The notes: generated by a model not told the origin, from the sequence alone. 64,000 nucleotides of DNA from Candidatus Fukatsuia endosymbiont of Tuberolachnus salignus (GCF_964030845.1 NZ_OZ034983.1:2914001-2978000), one strand, 5' to 3'. Shown: positions 30,795 through 39,942, counted from the stretch's first letter. Program-made: numbers and translations.

Positions 30795-32444
30795 TTACAT
30801 CATACCACCCATTCCACCACCCATACCGCCCATTCCACCAGCGCCCATATCGGCACCTTTTTCGTCACGTGGCAAATCAGATACCATACACTCGGTAGTA
30901 ATCATCAGGCCAGCAATGGACGCAGCATACTGTATCGCAGAGCGAGTAACCTTGGTTGGATCCAAAATACCCATTTCGATCATATCACCGTATTCTTCAG
31001 TTTGTGCATTGTAACCAAAGTTACCACTACCTTTTCTTACCTTATCAGCAATAACAGAAGCTTCCTCACCAGCATTAACCACGATCTGACGCAACGGCGC
31101 TTCCATCGCTTTAAGAGCAACAGTAATACCCACATTCTGGTCTTGATTGTCACCTTTCAGCTCACTGAGAGCAGTAGCAACACGAATCAAGGCCACACCA
31201 CCACCAGGTACCACACCTTCCTCTACAGCCGCTCGGGTTGCATGCAGAGCATCTTCCACACGAGCTTTTTTCTCTTTCATTGCAACTTCAGTAGCTGCAC
31301 CGACTTTAATAACAGCCACGCCACCAGAAAGTTTAGCGACACGTTCTTGCAGTTTTTCTTTGTCGTAGTCAGATGAAGCTTCTTCAACTTGTGCTTTAAT
31401 CTGAACTACACGAGCCGCAATCATACCTTTATCACCCACACCATCAATAATGGTAGTAGTATCTTTAGTGATAATAATACGTTTTGCTTGCCCAAGATCT
31501 TCCAGAGTCACTTTTTCCAGAACCAACCCCACTTCTTCAGCGATGACGATACCCTTGGTTAAAACAGCAATATCCGCCAGCATGGCTTTACGACGATCAC
31601 CAAAGCCCGGGGCTTTAACCGCAGCAATCTTGACAATACCACGCATAGTGTTTACCACCAGCGTTGCCAATGCTTCACCTTCAACATCTTCTGCAATAAC
31701 CAATAGGGATCTACCCGCTTTTGCCACCGCTTCTAATACTGGCAGAAGTTCACGGATATTAGAAATTTTCTTATCAACCAATAGAATAAAAGGATTGTCG
31801 AGCTCTACGGAAGAACCTTCTGGCTTATTGATAAAGTAAGGTGACAAATAGCCACGATCAAACTGCATACCTTCCACGACGGTAAGCTCATTATAGAGAC
31901 CACTAGCTTCTTCAACCGTGATAACACCTTCATTACCCACTTTGCCCATCGCTTCTGCAATCAATTCACCAACAACCTCATCGGAGTTCGCGGAAATAGT
32001 ACCCACTTGAGTAATGGCTTTTGGATCAGCGCAAGGTTTTGACAATTTTTTCAACTCTTCGACTGCTGAGTCTACCGCCTTGTCGATACCGCGTTTCAGA
32101 TCCATCGGGTTCATACCTGCAGCAACAGCTTTCAGACCTTCAGTAACGATAGCTTGTGCCAACACTGTTGCCGTAGTTGTGCCATCTCCCGCAACGTCAT
32201 TCGCTTTAGAAGCCACTTCTTTGACCATCTGCGCACCCATGTTTTCAAACTTATCTTCCAGTTCGATTTCACGGGCAACAGAAACACCATCTTTAGTGAT
32301 GCTTGGAGAGCCAAAAGATTTATCTAGAACTACGTTACGGCCTTTGGGCCCCAAGGTAACTTTTACTGCATCAGCAAGAATATTCACGCCACGCAACATT
32401 TTTACGCGAGCATCATTGCCAAATTTTACGTCTTTAGCTGCCAT
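30795..32444 (-). CDS. groEL: Chaperonin GroEL
   Basis: GroEL (549 residues; E. coli 548) forms the double-ring folding chamber closed by GroES. ATP-binding DGTTTATVLAQAI near residue 87, the TLGPKGRNVVLDKSFG segment near 30, the apical-domain peptide-binding region (about 191-375) and the intermediate-domain GGGVALIR near 414 are intact. The C-terminal tail is the usual Gly-Met repeat (GGMGGMGGGMGGMM). The open frame begins 5 codons upstream; the ATG at 32444 gives the family N-terminus MAAKDVKFG. It follows groES by 47 bp and shares its heat-shock promoter. Confidence 0.98.
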   Translation of the reverse strand: MAAKDVKFGNDARVKMLRGVNILADAVKVTLGPKGRNVVLDKSFGSPSITKDGVSVAREIELEDKFENMGAQMVKEVASKANDVAGDGTTTATVLAQAIVTEGLKAVAAGMNPMDLKRGIDKAVDSAVEELKKLSKPCADPKAITQVGTISANSDEVVGELIAEAMGKVGNEGVITVEEASGLYNELTVVEGMQFDRGYLSPYFINKPEGSSVELDNPFILLVDKKISNIRELLPVLEAVAKAGRSLLVIAEDVEGEALATLVVNTMRGIVKIAAVKAPGFGDRRKAMLADIAVLTKGIVIAEEVGLVLEKVTLEDLGQAKRIIITKDTTTIIDGVGDKGMIAARVVQIKAQVEEASSDYDKEKLQERVAKLSGGVAVIKVGAATEVAMKEKKARVEDALHATRAAVEEGVVPGGGVALIRVATALSELKGDNQDQNVGITVALKAMEAPLRQIVVNAGEEASVIADKVRKGSGNFGYNAQTEEYGDMIEMGILDPTKVTRSAIQYAASIAGLMITTECMVSDLPRDEKGADMGAGGMGGMGGGMGGMM

Positions 32445-32491
32445 TATTCTTTCCCTCAAATTCGTTTAGTTCAGAAAATTGATTGATCGTA

Positions 32492-32806
32492 CTACTTATT
32501 TTCAACAACAACGGCCAAAATGTCACTTTCTGACATGATCAACATTTCTTCGCCATCAATCTTCTCTACTTTAACCCCGTAGCCATCATTAAAGACAATG
32601 ACATCACCCACTTTCACGTCTAAAGGCCTGACCTTCCCGTCGTCCAAAATACGCCCGTTACCAACCGCAAGGATTTTACCACGTGTTGATTTACCCGCCG
32701 CTGAACCCGTCAGAACAATACCCCCAGGCGATTTATTTTCAACTTCTTTGCGCTTAACTATAACGCGATCATGTAATGGACGAATGTTTATTTGTTGTTG
32801 TGTCAT
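32492..32806 (-). CDS. groES: Co-chaperonin GroES
   Basis: GroES (104 residues; E. coli 97) is the heptameric lid of GroEL. The mobile loop with GGIVLTGSAAGKSTRG lies near residues 28-43, and the family ends RPLHDRVIVKR and SESDILAVVV are clear. The N-terminus carries about seven extra residues (MTQQQIN) before IRPLHDRV; no other start codon lies closer to the usual position, so the extension seems real. It is transcribed first in groES-groEL, with a sigma-32 promoter about 80 bp upstream. Confidence 0.97.
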   Translation of the reverse strand: MTQQQINIRPLHDRVIVKRKEVENKSPGGIVLTGSAAGKSTRGKILAVGNGRILDDGKVRPLDVKVGDVIVFNDGYGVKVEKIDGEEMLIMSESDILAVVVENK

Positions 32807-32886
32807 TTATCGCTCTCCTATAAAAAGTCCGTATCAGATGCAGGATTGATACCCATTTACTGTCATCAGCGGTACCATGACCTACT

Positions 32887-32914
32887 AAGTGGGGGCATTG
32901 TCACTCCCTTCAAG
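32887..32914 (-). promoter_or_regulatory. Sigma-32-type promoter of groES-groEL
   Basis: On the minus strand CTTGAA (32914-32909) is followed by GGGAGTGACAATG and CCCCCACTT (32895-32887). This resembles the E. coli groE heat-shock promoter in -35, downstream GGG and C-rich -10. The -35 lies inside the left arm of the inverted repeat at 32905-32960. Confidence 0.85.
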
Positions 32915-32960
32915 GGGAAAACCAAAAATTTTTATTTCCTTTGTTTTCCCTTTGAAGGGA
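32905..32960. repeat. 18-bp inverted repeat between groES and asd
   Basis: The arms TCCCTTCAAGGGGAAAAC (32905-32922) and GTTTTCCCTTTGAAGGGA (32943-32960) are complementary at 17 of 18 positions, separated by 20 nt of A/T-rich sequence. The left arm contains the groE -35 element, and the right arm gives a near-copy of it pointing toward asd. Confidence 0.85.
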
Positions 32961-33010
32961 TTATTAGCTTGTGCAATCCTTACATAATCTTACTTTGGAA
33001 CGTAACAATT

Positions 33011-34117
33011 ATGAAAAAAGTTGGTTTTATCGGCTGGCGTGGTATGGTCGGTTCAGTATTAATGGAACGAATGGAGGCAGAAAAAGATTTTGACGTTATC
33101 CACCCTGTATTTTTTTCTACTTCTTCGGAAAAAAACCAGAAAACACCTGAGATAGGGAGTCGATGCCATGAATTACACCGTGCTGATGATATTGACACAT
33201 TGTACGCATTAGACATCATTATCAGCTGCCAAGGAGGAAATTACACCCAAGAAATTCATCCCAAACTGCGTAAAAAAGGCTGGAAAGGCTATTGGATCGA
33301 TGCTGCTTCATCGCTGCGCATGGAAGAAGACACCATTATCATTTTAGATCCAGTTAACAAGCCTATGATTGAGCAAGGTATAAACAACGGTATCAAAACC
33401 TTTGTCGGAGGCAATTGTACTGTGAGCCTAATGCTGATGTCGCTGGGCGGTTTGTTTGCTGATGATTTAGTAGAATGGGCTTCTGTGGCAACTTATCAGG
33501 CCGCTTCTGGCGCAGGTGCACGCCATATGAATGAACTTATCAGACAAATGGGTAAATTGCATGGTTGTGTAGCAAACGAATTGCTAAATCCGGCAAAAAC
33601 CATCCTCGAGATTGAAAGTAAAGTGACGGCACAGATCCGTAATTGTTCCTTACCCACAGATTGTTTTTCTGTACCGTTGGCAGGCAGTGTGATCCCATGG
33701 ATAGATAGTGCGTTATCTAATGGTCAAAGCCGTGAAGAATGGAAAGGTCAGGCGGAAACCAATAAAATCCTCAACACCAGCACGGTGATCCCAATCGATG
33801 GCCTATGTGTACGCATAGGGGCACTACGTTGCCATAGCCAGGCATTCACCCTGAAATTAAAAAAAGACACATCGCTAGAAGACATTGAAAAAATTATTGC
33901 TCAACATAATGAATGGGTACGGGTGATCCCCAACGAGCCAGAACTGACTAAACGTAAACTTACACCAGCTGCGATCACCGGCACGCTGAATACTCCGGTT
34001 GGACGTCTACGTAAACTCAACATGGGGGAGAAGTATTTATCCGCATTTACTGTCGGTGATCAGTTATTGTGGGGAGCCGCTGAACCACTACGTCGTATGC
34101 TACGTATGTTGCTGTAG
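33011..34117 (+). CDS. asd: Aspartate-semialdehyde dehydrogenase
   Basis: Asd (368 residues; E. coli 367) reduces aspartyl phosphate to aspartate semialdehyde, the branch point to lysine, diaminopimelate, threonine and methionine. The NADP-binding GWRGMVGSVLMERM is at residues 8-21, the catalytic cysteine lies in GGNCTVSLMLM near 134, and the substrate-binding RIGALRCHSQAFT with the active histidine is near 268. A longer frame begins at 32792 through the groE promoter region and is not real; the ATG at 33011 matches the family start. Neighbours groES and ygdQ are not those of E. coli. Retention fits the need for diaminopimelate in the wall. Confidence 0.97.
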   Translation: MKKVGFIGWRGMVGSVLMERMEAEKDFDVIHPVFFSTSSEKNQKTPEIGSRCHELHRADDIDTLYALDIIISCQGGNYTQEIHPKLRKKGWKGYWIDAASSLRMEEDTIIILDPVNKPMIEQGINNGIKTFVGGNCTVSLMLMSLGGLFADDLVEWASVATYQAASGAGARHMNELIRQMGKLHGCVANELLNPAKTILEIESKVTAQIRNCSLPTDCFSVPLAGSVIPWIDSALSNGQSREEWKGQAETNKILNTSTVIPIDGLCVRIGALRCHSQAFTLKLKKDTSLEDIEKIIAQHNEWVRVIPNEPELTKRKLTPAAITGTLNTPVGRLRKLNMGEKYLSAFTVGDQLLWGAAEPLRRMLRMLL

Positions 34118-34142
34118 TTGCATATATCGCAAGAGATCTTAG

Positions 34143-34281
34143 GACCTGTTCCAAATCTTCTTGAGCGACGCTCAGACGAGGAAAAAATGGGCGAAAAAGC
34201 GCAGTTTACATAGAGTAAATGAACATTTTGAGCCCGTTTTTGACGAAGTATCAGCGAGCACAAAAGATTTCGAACAGGTTC
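34143..34281 (+). repeat. R1 repeat, full copy B
   Basis: A 139-bp copy from GACCTGTTCCAAATCT to AGATTTCGAACAGGTTC. It is flanked by TTAG on both sides (34139-34142 and 34282-34285), the best target-duplication candidate in the family. It carries the GACGAAGTATCAGCG variant of the right half rather than GACGAATTACTTGACC, so at least two subtypes exist. Confidence 0.85.
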
Positions 34282-34375
34282 TTAGGCAGCCACCATTGTG
34301 TATGTCGCCGCCTAAGGTAACCAAGTTTAACCAAGCCACGTCAAAAAACCCGTTTTATAACAATTTTTTAACGAG

Positions 34376-35083
34376 TCATGCGATTTTTTTACCACGTAAC
34401 CAATTTAGCGTCTCAACTCCTATTGAAAAAAACATGGCGAAATAAATGTACCCTTTCGGCACTCGCATTTGAAAACTTTCCAACACTAAAGTCACGCCCA
34501 CCAAAATCAAAAAAGCAAGCGCTAGCATTTTAACCGACGGATTCTGATTGACAAACTCTCCGATAGGCCGAGCAGCAAACATCATCACTCCGACAGCAAT
34601 CACGACCGCAGCCATCATGATAAACAAATGATCAGAGAGCCCAACAGCCGTTATCACAGAATCCAAACTAAAAATAATATCCAGCAACATAATTTGCACA
34701 ATGGCACCCGCAAAGGAACTGACATTACTGCTGTGATAATTTTCATCCCCAGAAATGGATTCGTAGATTTCTTTAGTTGACTTCCAAACCAGAAACAACC
34801 CGCCGCAGAGTAAGATTAAATCACGTGTTGAAATATCATGCTCTACAACAGTAAACAGCGGCTTAGTCAAACCAATGACCCAAGTAATAGAAGCCAGCAA
34901 AGCCAGACGCATCAACATCGCTGCGGTCAAACCAATCCGCCTGGCTTGACTCTGTTGCGCTTTAGGTAATTTTGCCACTACCAGAGAAAGGAAAATAATA
35001 TTATCTATACCAAGAATAATCTCCAGGATAGTTAGTGTGCCCAGAGCCAACCAGGCATCAGGATCGGCAATCCATTCGAACAT
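34376..35083 (-). CDS. ygdQ: TerC-family membrane protein YgdQ
   Basis: The 235-residue integral membrane protein (E. coli YgdQ 237) belongs to the TerC family, whose members are linked to metal-ion export; YgdQ itself is uncharacterised. About seven hydrophobic segments are visible. The family motifs with acidic residues in the membrane, EIILGIDNIIFLSLVV near residue 21 and LLDIIFSLDSVITAVGLSD near 133, are conserved. It follows mutH on the minus strand as in E. coli. Confidence 0.92.
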   Translation of the reverse strand: MFEWIADPDAWLALGTLTILEIILGIDNIIFLSLVVAKLPKAQQSQARRIGLTAAMLMRLALLASITWVIGLTKPLFTVVEHDISTRDLILLCGGLFLVWKSTKEIYESISGDENYHSSNVSSFAGAIVQIMLLDIIFSLDSVITAVGLSDHLFIMMAAVVIAVGVMMFAARPIGEFVNQNPSVKMLALAFLILVGVTLVLESFQMRVPKGYIYFAMFFSIGVETLNWLRGKKIA

Positions 35084-35168
35084 TACCTATACGCCCTATA
35101 AAACACAAAAGCAGGATTATACGCATTATCTCGCTTAATCATAATCAAGACTGCGTAATTACCCGTTT

Positions 35169-35861
35169 TTAAAGCAGAAAATAGCGAGCCAACAATTCAC
35201 GGGTAAAAGCCTTTTTCAGATAAAAACCACGGGGCAATGTCATGATTGGCTGTCCTTTTTCACCAATCGCTTCCGTTAAAGCGTAGCGATTGGCGGCCTT
35301 GGGACGCAATTGCAAAACTTCACCGTGGCGGGCAGTAATACTCTCAACTTTACCCAGGACGATCAAATCCATCAGTTCTTCCCAATCATGGCGAAGTCGT
35401 TTTGTTTCCTCGGCATTCGGACTCCAGAGCAGAGGAGCACCAATACGGCGATCAGCCAAAGGAATATGCCGCTCTCCTTCCACAGGTACCCATAATACTC
35501 TGGAAAGTTTGTTACGAACATGGCAGCTATCCCAAATAACACCACTATTACCAGTCAATGGAGCAATACAAACAAAAGTGGTTTCTAACGGTACACCTTG
35601 AGCACTAACCGGGATGGTTTTCAGCTCAATACCGATGTCAGCAAAATCTTGCTCCGGTTTACTACCAGCCTTAGCACCCAGGTAGAATTCCAACAACATG
35701 CCTACCCAACCTTTTTTTTTCTTCAAATTAGCAGGGATAGTCCACTGAATTCGCCTTGCCAGCTCCCCCAAAGTGAAACCAGACAGCGCTTGAGCACGAA
35801 GAAAGAGCTGATGTTCATCACATGGTGGTAACGGAGAGAGTAAATACACACGAGACCTCAT
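35169..35861 (-). CDS. mutH: DNA mismatch repair endonuclease MutH
   Basis: MutH (230 residues; E. coli 229) nicks the unmethylated strand at hemimethylated GATC when activated by MutL. The catalytic residues are visible: Asp and Glu in EQDFADIGIELKTIPV near residues 69-84, with the Lys of ELKT. DNA-contact and MutL-activation segments (ETTFVCIAPLTGN, SRVLWVPVEGERHIPLADRRIG) are conserved. It is divergent from rppH, as in E. coli. Presence with mutL suggests GATC methylation by Dam is also kept, but dam is not in the window. Confidence 0.96.
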   Translation of the reverse strand: MRSRVYLLSPLPPCDEHQLFLRAQALSGFTLGELARRIQWTIPANLKKKKGWVGMLLEFYLGAKAGSKPEQDFADIGIELKTIPVSAQGVPLETTFVCIAPLTGNSGVIWDSCHVRNKLSRVLWVPVEGERHIPLADRRIGAPLLWSPNAEETKRLRHDWEELMDLIVLGKVESITARHGEVLQLRPKAANRYALTEAIGEKGQPIMTLPRGFYLKKAFTRELLARYFLL

Positions 35862-36272
35862 TTCAAAACCAATTGTGCAGCAAAACCTATCAACAGATTA
35901 AAAAACAAACTAAAAACTAAACCAGCATGCAAATTCCCTTATCAGGCTAAGCGATAGCAAATAATAGCATGAATTAGATGATGTTTTTTTAACAGGTAGA
36001 TGGCGGTCATTTTTGTCATTTTTATTTTATGCACCAGTTTTCAACAATAATAAACAGGATTTTACCTGTTTATCCACAGATTTTTGGGATAACCTTATTA
36101 AATTGACACTGTTCTTTCAATTTATGATCTTGACATAGAAAATTTTTATATATCCACAAATTGCACGCAAAAATTGTCATCTTACATGAACCAATAAGCA
36201 GTAGTTTACCGCTTGTAGCTATTGTGAAACAATCGGGGTATCTTTAAATTCTAAGCTGATCGAGGTGGTCTG
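35862..36272. other. mutH-rppH divergent intergenic region
   Basis: About 410 bp of A/T-rich DNA. No open frame, RNA gene, R1 or R2 copy or clear hairpin was found. It must hold promoters for both genes, but no convincing -35/-10 pair stood out. Confidence 0.5.
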
Positions 36273-36773
36273 GTGATTGATGATGACGGCTACCGCCCGA
36301 ATGTTGGTATTGTAATCTGTAATCGACAAGGGCAGGTTCTATGGGCTCGGCGTCATGGTCAGCACTCTTGGCAATTTCCTCAGGGCGGGATCAACCCCGG
36401 CGAAACACCAGAGCAGGCGATGTACCGTGAACTCTTTGAAGAGGTCGGTCTCAGTAGAAAAAATGTTCGTGTACTGGCTTCGAGCCGCAACTGGTTACGT
36501 TACAAATTACCTAAACGTTTAGTACGTTGGGATACAAAGCCGGTGTGTATCGGTCAAAAACAACGCTGGTTTTTGTTACAACTGATAGGGAATGATACCG
36601 ATATCAATATGCAATGCAGTAATGTCCCCGAGTTTGACGGCTGGCTCTGGGTGAGTTACTGGTACCCAGTACGTCAGGTTGTTTCTTTCAAACGCGATGT
36701 ATACCGCAGAGTTATGAAAGAATTCGCAACCACGGTGATAGCAATGCACGCCATTACCAATAATCGAAGATAA
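36273..36773 (+). CDS. rppH: RNA pyrophosphohydrolase RppH
   Basis: RppH (166 residues; E. coli 176) is a Nudix hydrolase that removes pyrophosphate from mRNA 5' ends, exposing them to RNase E. The Nudix box GGINPGETPEQAMYRELFEEVGL occupies about residues 38-60 with all conserved Glu residues. The segment NWLRYKLPKRLVRWDTKPVCIGQKQRWFLL is nearly identical to E. coli. It starts with GTG, as the E. coli gene does. The C-terminal tail after FATT is shorter and different; this part is variable in the family. ptsP, which follows in E. coli, is missing. Confidence 0.96.
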   Translation: MIDDDGYRPNVGIVICNRQGQVLWARRHGQHSWQFPQGGINPGETPEQAMYRELFEEVGLSRKNVRVLASSRNWLRYKLPKRLVRWDTKPVCIGQKQRWFLLQLIGNDTDINMQCSNVPEFDGWLWVSYWYPVRQVVSFKRDVYRRVMKEFATTVIAMHAITNNRR

Positions 36774-36826
36774 TCAATATTATTGACTACCTACACCATC
36801 ATCATAGTTGCAACCTTTATTTTACT

Positions 36827-37726
36827 TTACTTGCTCATTACCAGTTTCAAACCTATCAGAATAATGTCAGGTATTTTTTCGCCTTTTAGTACTTTGTCGG
36901 CCATTTCCACACCTTTCGCGCCAATCTGTTCCGGTTGCTGAGCAATGGTCGCCGCCATTTCACCACTTTTAACCGTTTTAACCGCTTCATCAGTGCCGTC
37001 GAATCCTACCACTAGCACATCCATTCTTTTCAGGTTCTGCAAAGTCTGCAAAGCACCCAACGCCATTTCATCATTTTGCGCAAATACGGCCTGAATATTA
37101 GGGTAAAGAGTTAACAACTCTTGCATCACATGCATCCCGTCTGTGCGATCATAGTGCGCCGGTTGGCTGGCCAATAAGTTAAACTTATGTTGCTTTACTG
37201 ATTGCCTAAAACCTTCAGCACGTTCACGCACTCCTGAAGAAACAACGATCCCCTCCAGTTGTACAACTCTAGCACCATCACCCAGTTTACGTGCAATAAA
37301 ATCACCCGCCATTTTTGAACCCAGGATATTATCAGAAGTAATATGACTTTTTACTGTGACACCATGCGCTATGCGATCCAGTGTGATAACTGGAATGTTA
37401 ACCTCATTTGCCAACTTAACCGAGTTACCTGCCGCATTGGAATTAACCGTACTGATTAACAAGAATTTAACGTCGGAACGCATTGTCAAAGATTGAACAT
37501 TGAGTAGCTCTGTAGCTGAATTATTTCTTGAATCGTACACCTCTAAAGTATAACCCAATTTATCTGCTTCCTTTTGTGCCCCTTCTTTCATTGAAATAAA
37601 AAATGGATTACATGGATTATCTAGAGTAGGAACAACCAGTGCAATGGTATCTTTAGCCAACACCTGAGTACTGGCAATAAAACTTAATACCACTAAAATC
37701 GGGGTACCCCATTTATTTATTTTCAT
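36827..37726 (-). CDS. rbsB: Ribose-type periplasmic sugar-binding protein
   Basis: The 299-residue protein (E. coli RbsB 296) is a type I periplasmic binding protein. A signal peptide (about 1-24, ending STQVLA) leads to KDTIALVVPTLDNP, and the family signatures PVITLDRIAHG near 114, VFAQNDEMALGALQTL near 216 and VVGFDGTDEAV follow. Compared with E. coli the ligand-binding loop NNPFF is expanded to DNPCNPFF, which may disturb ribose binding. The other ribose genes (rbsD, A, C, K, R) are absent from the neighbourhood, so transport cannot be inferred. It may serve a chemoreceptor or be a relic. A strong GGAGG ribosome-binding site supports the start. Confidence 0.85.
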   Translation of the reverse strand: MKINKWGTPILVVLSFIASTQVLAKDTIALVVPTLDNPCNPFFISMKEGAQKEADKLGYTLEVYDSRNNSATELLNVQSLTMRSDVKFLLISTVNSNAAGNSVKLANEVNIPVITLDRIAHGVTVKSHITSDNILGSKMAGDFIARKLGDGARVVQLEGIVVSSGVRERAEGFRQSVKQHKFNLLASQPAHYDRTDGMHVMQELLTLYPNIQAVFAQNDEMALGALQTLQNLKRMDVLVVGFDGTDEAVKTVKSGEMAATIAQQPEQIGAKGVEMADKVLKGEKIPDIILIGLKLVMSK

Positions 37727-38056
37727 CCATATGCCTCCAAAAAACCCTGTCGTTCAAAACCCTGTATATTTAATCACAAAGCGTAAGCAATTCACCCGGG
37801 CAATTAAACGTTACCATGTTTTAATCATCCTTTTGTACACCGACAATTTATCTTATCGTGAAAAATGGGATCGGTTCAAAAAATTTTCTGTCAAAAAGCA
37901 GAAATATACTATCAAAAAATCTCGTGCCGGGTTCATCCATCATTACCAAGAGGTGAAAAAAAACAATTCGTTACCCGCTAAGTGTTCTAAACGCCGCATT
38001 TTTTAACTTACTGCCAATTGCGTTTTACCAATCCTTTTTACAGACAGTATAAAAAA

Positions 38057-38124
38057 AGTAAATAAACACTCTGAATTCATTTCTGACGAAGTATCAGCGA
38101 GCACAACAGATTTCGAATAAGCTC
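38057..38124 (+). repeat. R1 repeat, right-half fragment
   Basis: Contains GTAAATAAACAC, CTGACGAAGTATCAGCGAGC and the end AGATTTCGAATAAGCTC, aligning with the right half of copy B (34143-34281). The left end is missing. Confidence 0.65.
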
Positions 38125-38430
38125 TAAGATATCAATGTTGTCCTGTTGCTAATGGCCAACTAACAAATATTATTTAGTAATACACAGAAAAAAACAATTA
38201 AATATAAAAAATATCTTTAAGCTATTGCTATAACATTTTACGTGTATTAGTAAACTGATAACGCAATGACGATAAATAAACAAGCCATTCTGTCATTAAA
38301 TCTATTTAATAATTTACAAAATTAATAGTGAAATAAAATTTTTAACATCCCCATACTAAAAATAAGCAATATCAAGTCACTTTTTCTTACAGTTAAAAAT
38401 TTATTGCCTTCTGGAAAGCCTACTCAAAAT

Positions 38431-38568
38431 CTTGCAAAACCTACTACATACTGCAAATTCTGTGCTACCTGGTGCTCGCAATCCTCACGTACTCGCATGT
38501 ACACTGCGGGTTACTGTGCTCCAAGCACCTTAAATTCGCATAACACACTACGGTTTTGCAAGAAGTCT
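38431..38568 (+). repeat. R2 repeat, near full-length copy
   Basis: From CTTGCAAAACCTACTACA to CGGTTTTGCAAGAAGTCT, followed by AAT. The outermost AGACTT of the left end is lost or mutated. The interior has a short inverted pair around GTGCTCGCAATCCTCACGT and shares blocks with copies at 51582, 41191 and 59314. Confidence 0.75.
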
Positions 38569-38677
38569 AATACAGAAGCGTAAGTCTTCAAAAACCTGCA
38601 ACGTCGGAGTACATTGAGCGGCATCTGCCTTGTTCTCATGTGAAAGATCGATTTTAACCAACAGAAGGCTTATTTTT

Positions 38678-39913
38678 ATGTTACTTATTGAGAAATCTAG
38701 TAAACCGATTAAGAAATCCAGCAAACTGGAAAACGTGGGTTACGACATTCGTGGCCCAGTACTAAAAGAAGCAAAACGCCTTGAAGGGGAAGGCCATAAA
38801 GTACTGAAGCTCAACATTGGCAACCCAGCACCTTTCGGTTTCAGTGCACCCGATGAAATTTTAGTCGATGTTATCCGTAATCTACCGACGGCTCAAGGCT
38901 ATTGTGACTCCAAGGGGCTATATTCGGCACGTAAAGCCATCATGCAGTACTATCAAGCACAGGGAATGCATGATCTGACAGTGGAAGATATTTACATTGG
39001 TAACGGTGTTTCCGAGCTTATCCAGCAAGCAATGCAAGCATTACTCAATACTGACGACGAAATGCTCATACCTGCACCTGACTACCCACTATGGACTGCC
39101 GTGGTATCATTATCGAACGGTAAAGCGGTACATTACCTCTGTGATGAAGGTGCTGATTGGTTTCCTGATCTTGGTGACATTCGCAAAAAGATCACGCCAA
39201 ATACTCGCGGCATTGTGATCATCAACCCAAACAACCCAACGGGGGCAGTTTATAGCAAAGATCTATTAAAGGATATCGTGGCAATCGCTCGTGAACATGA
39301 TCTGATTATTTTCGCCGATGAAATCTACGACAAGATCCTCTATGACGATGCGATACATCATCCTATTGCTACCCTGGCCCCTGATCTGTTCACCGTGACT
39401 TTTAGCGGTTTATCCAAAACCTATCGTGTCGCTGGTTTTCGCCAAGGCTGGATGGTATTAAATGGCCCCAAAAAACATGCGACAAGCTACATCGAAGGCT
39501 TGGACATGCTGTCTTCAATGCGCCTCTGCGCCAACGTGCCAATGCAACATGCCATCCAGGCAGCATTAGGGGGCTATCAGAGTATCAATGAATTTATTAA
39601 GCCAGGGGGACGTTTGTATGAACAACGTAACCAAGCCTGGGAGCAGATCAATCAGATCGAAGGCGTGAGTTGCGTTAAACCTCGTGGAGCGCTCTACATG
39701 TTTCCACGTATTGATAAACGCTTTAAGGTGTACAACGATGAAAAAATGGTGTTGGATCTACTGTCGCAAGAAAAAGTATTATTGGTGCATGGTAGCGCAT
39801 TTCATTGGCCTGATCCGGATCACTTTCGTATTGTCATCCTACCCGCTGTCGATGAATTGACGACGGCAATCGGAAAGCTAGCGCAATTTTTTAAAAAATA
39901 TAAGCAGAAGTGA
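38678..39913 (+). CDS. alaA: Glutamate-pyruvate aminotransferase AlaA
   Basis: AlaA (YfbQ; 411 residues, E. coli 405) makes alanine from pyruvate and glutamate. It is a fold-type I PLP enzyme: NPNNPTGAVYS near residue 184, the ADEIYDKILYDD block near 214, the PLP lysine in SGLSKTYRVAGFRQGW near 245, and the carboxylate-binding Arg in HFRIVILP near 386. The N-terminus has a small internal duplication, EKSSKPIKKSSKLENV where E. coli has EKSSKLENV, which accounts for most of the extra length. The ATG at 38678 with AGAAGG upstream is preferred to the longer frame from 38630. Confidence 0.95.
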   Translation: MLLIEKSSKPIKKSSKLENVGYDIRGPVLKEAKRLEGEGHKVLKLNIGNPAPFGFSAPDEILVDVIRNLPTAQGYCDSKGLYSARKAIMQYYQAQGMHDLTVEDIYIGNGVSELIQQAMQALLNTDDEMLIPAPDYPLWTAVVSLSNGKAVHYLCDEGADWFPDLGDIRKKITPNTRGIVIINPNNPTGAVYSKDLLKDIVAIAREHDLIIFADEIYDKILYDDAIHHPIATLAPDLFTVTFSGLSKTYRVAGFRQGWMVLNGPKKHATSYIEGLDMLSSMRLCANVPMQHAIQAALGGYQSINEFIKPGGRLYEQRNQAWEQINQIEGVSCVKPRGALYMFPRIDKRFKVYNDEKMVLDLLSQEKVLLVHGSAFHWPDPDHFRIVILPAVDELTTAIGKLAQFFKKYKQK

Positions 39914-39942
39914 TTATCCATCTAGCCAGTACAACTCACTAA

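Larger units (their letters stand above)
37727..38677. other. Long intergenic region before alaA
   Basis: This stretch of about 950 bp holds an R1 fragment and an R2 copy (listed separately). A frame of 91 codons at 37731-38006 encodes a very basic, low-complexity peptide with no recognised motif; it shares the rbsB upstream region and I do not support it as a gene. The rest is A/T-rich with no feature seen. The ribosome-binding site AGAAGG at 38662-38667 belongs to alaA. Confidence 0.5.

Noticed and set aside
32792..33010. N-terminal extension of asd
   Set aside because: It runs through the groE promoter and the inverted repeat; the ATG at 33011 matches the Asd family start exactly.
37731..38006. 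91-codon frame upstream of rbsB on the plus strand
   Set aside because: No recognisable motif, very basic low-complexity composition, no clear ribosome-binding site; noted only within the intergenic description.
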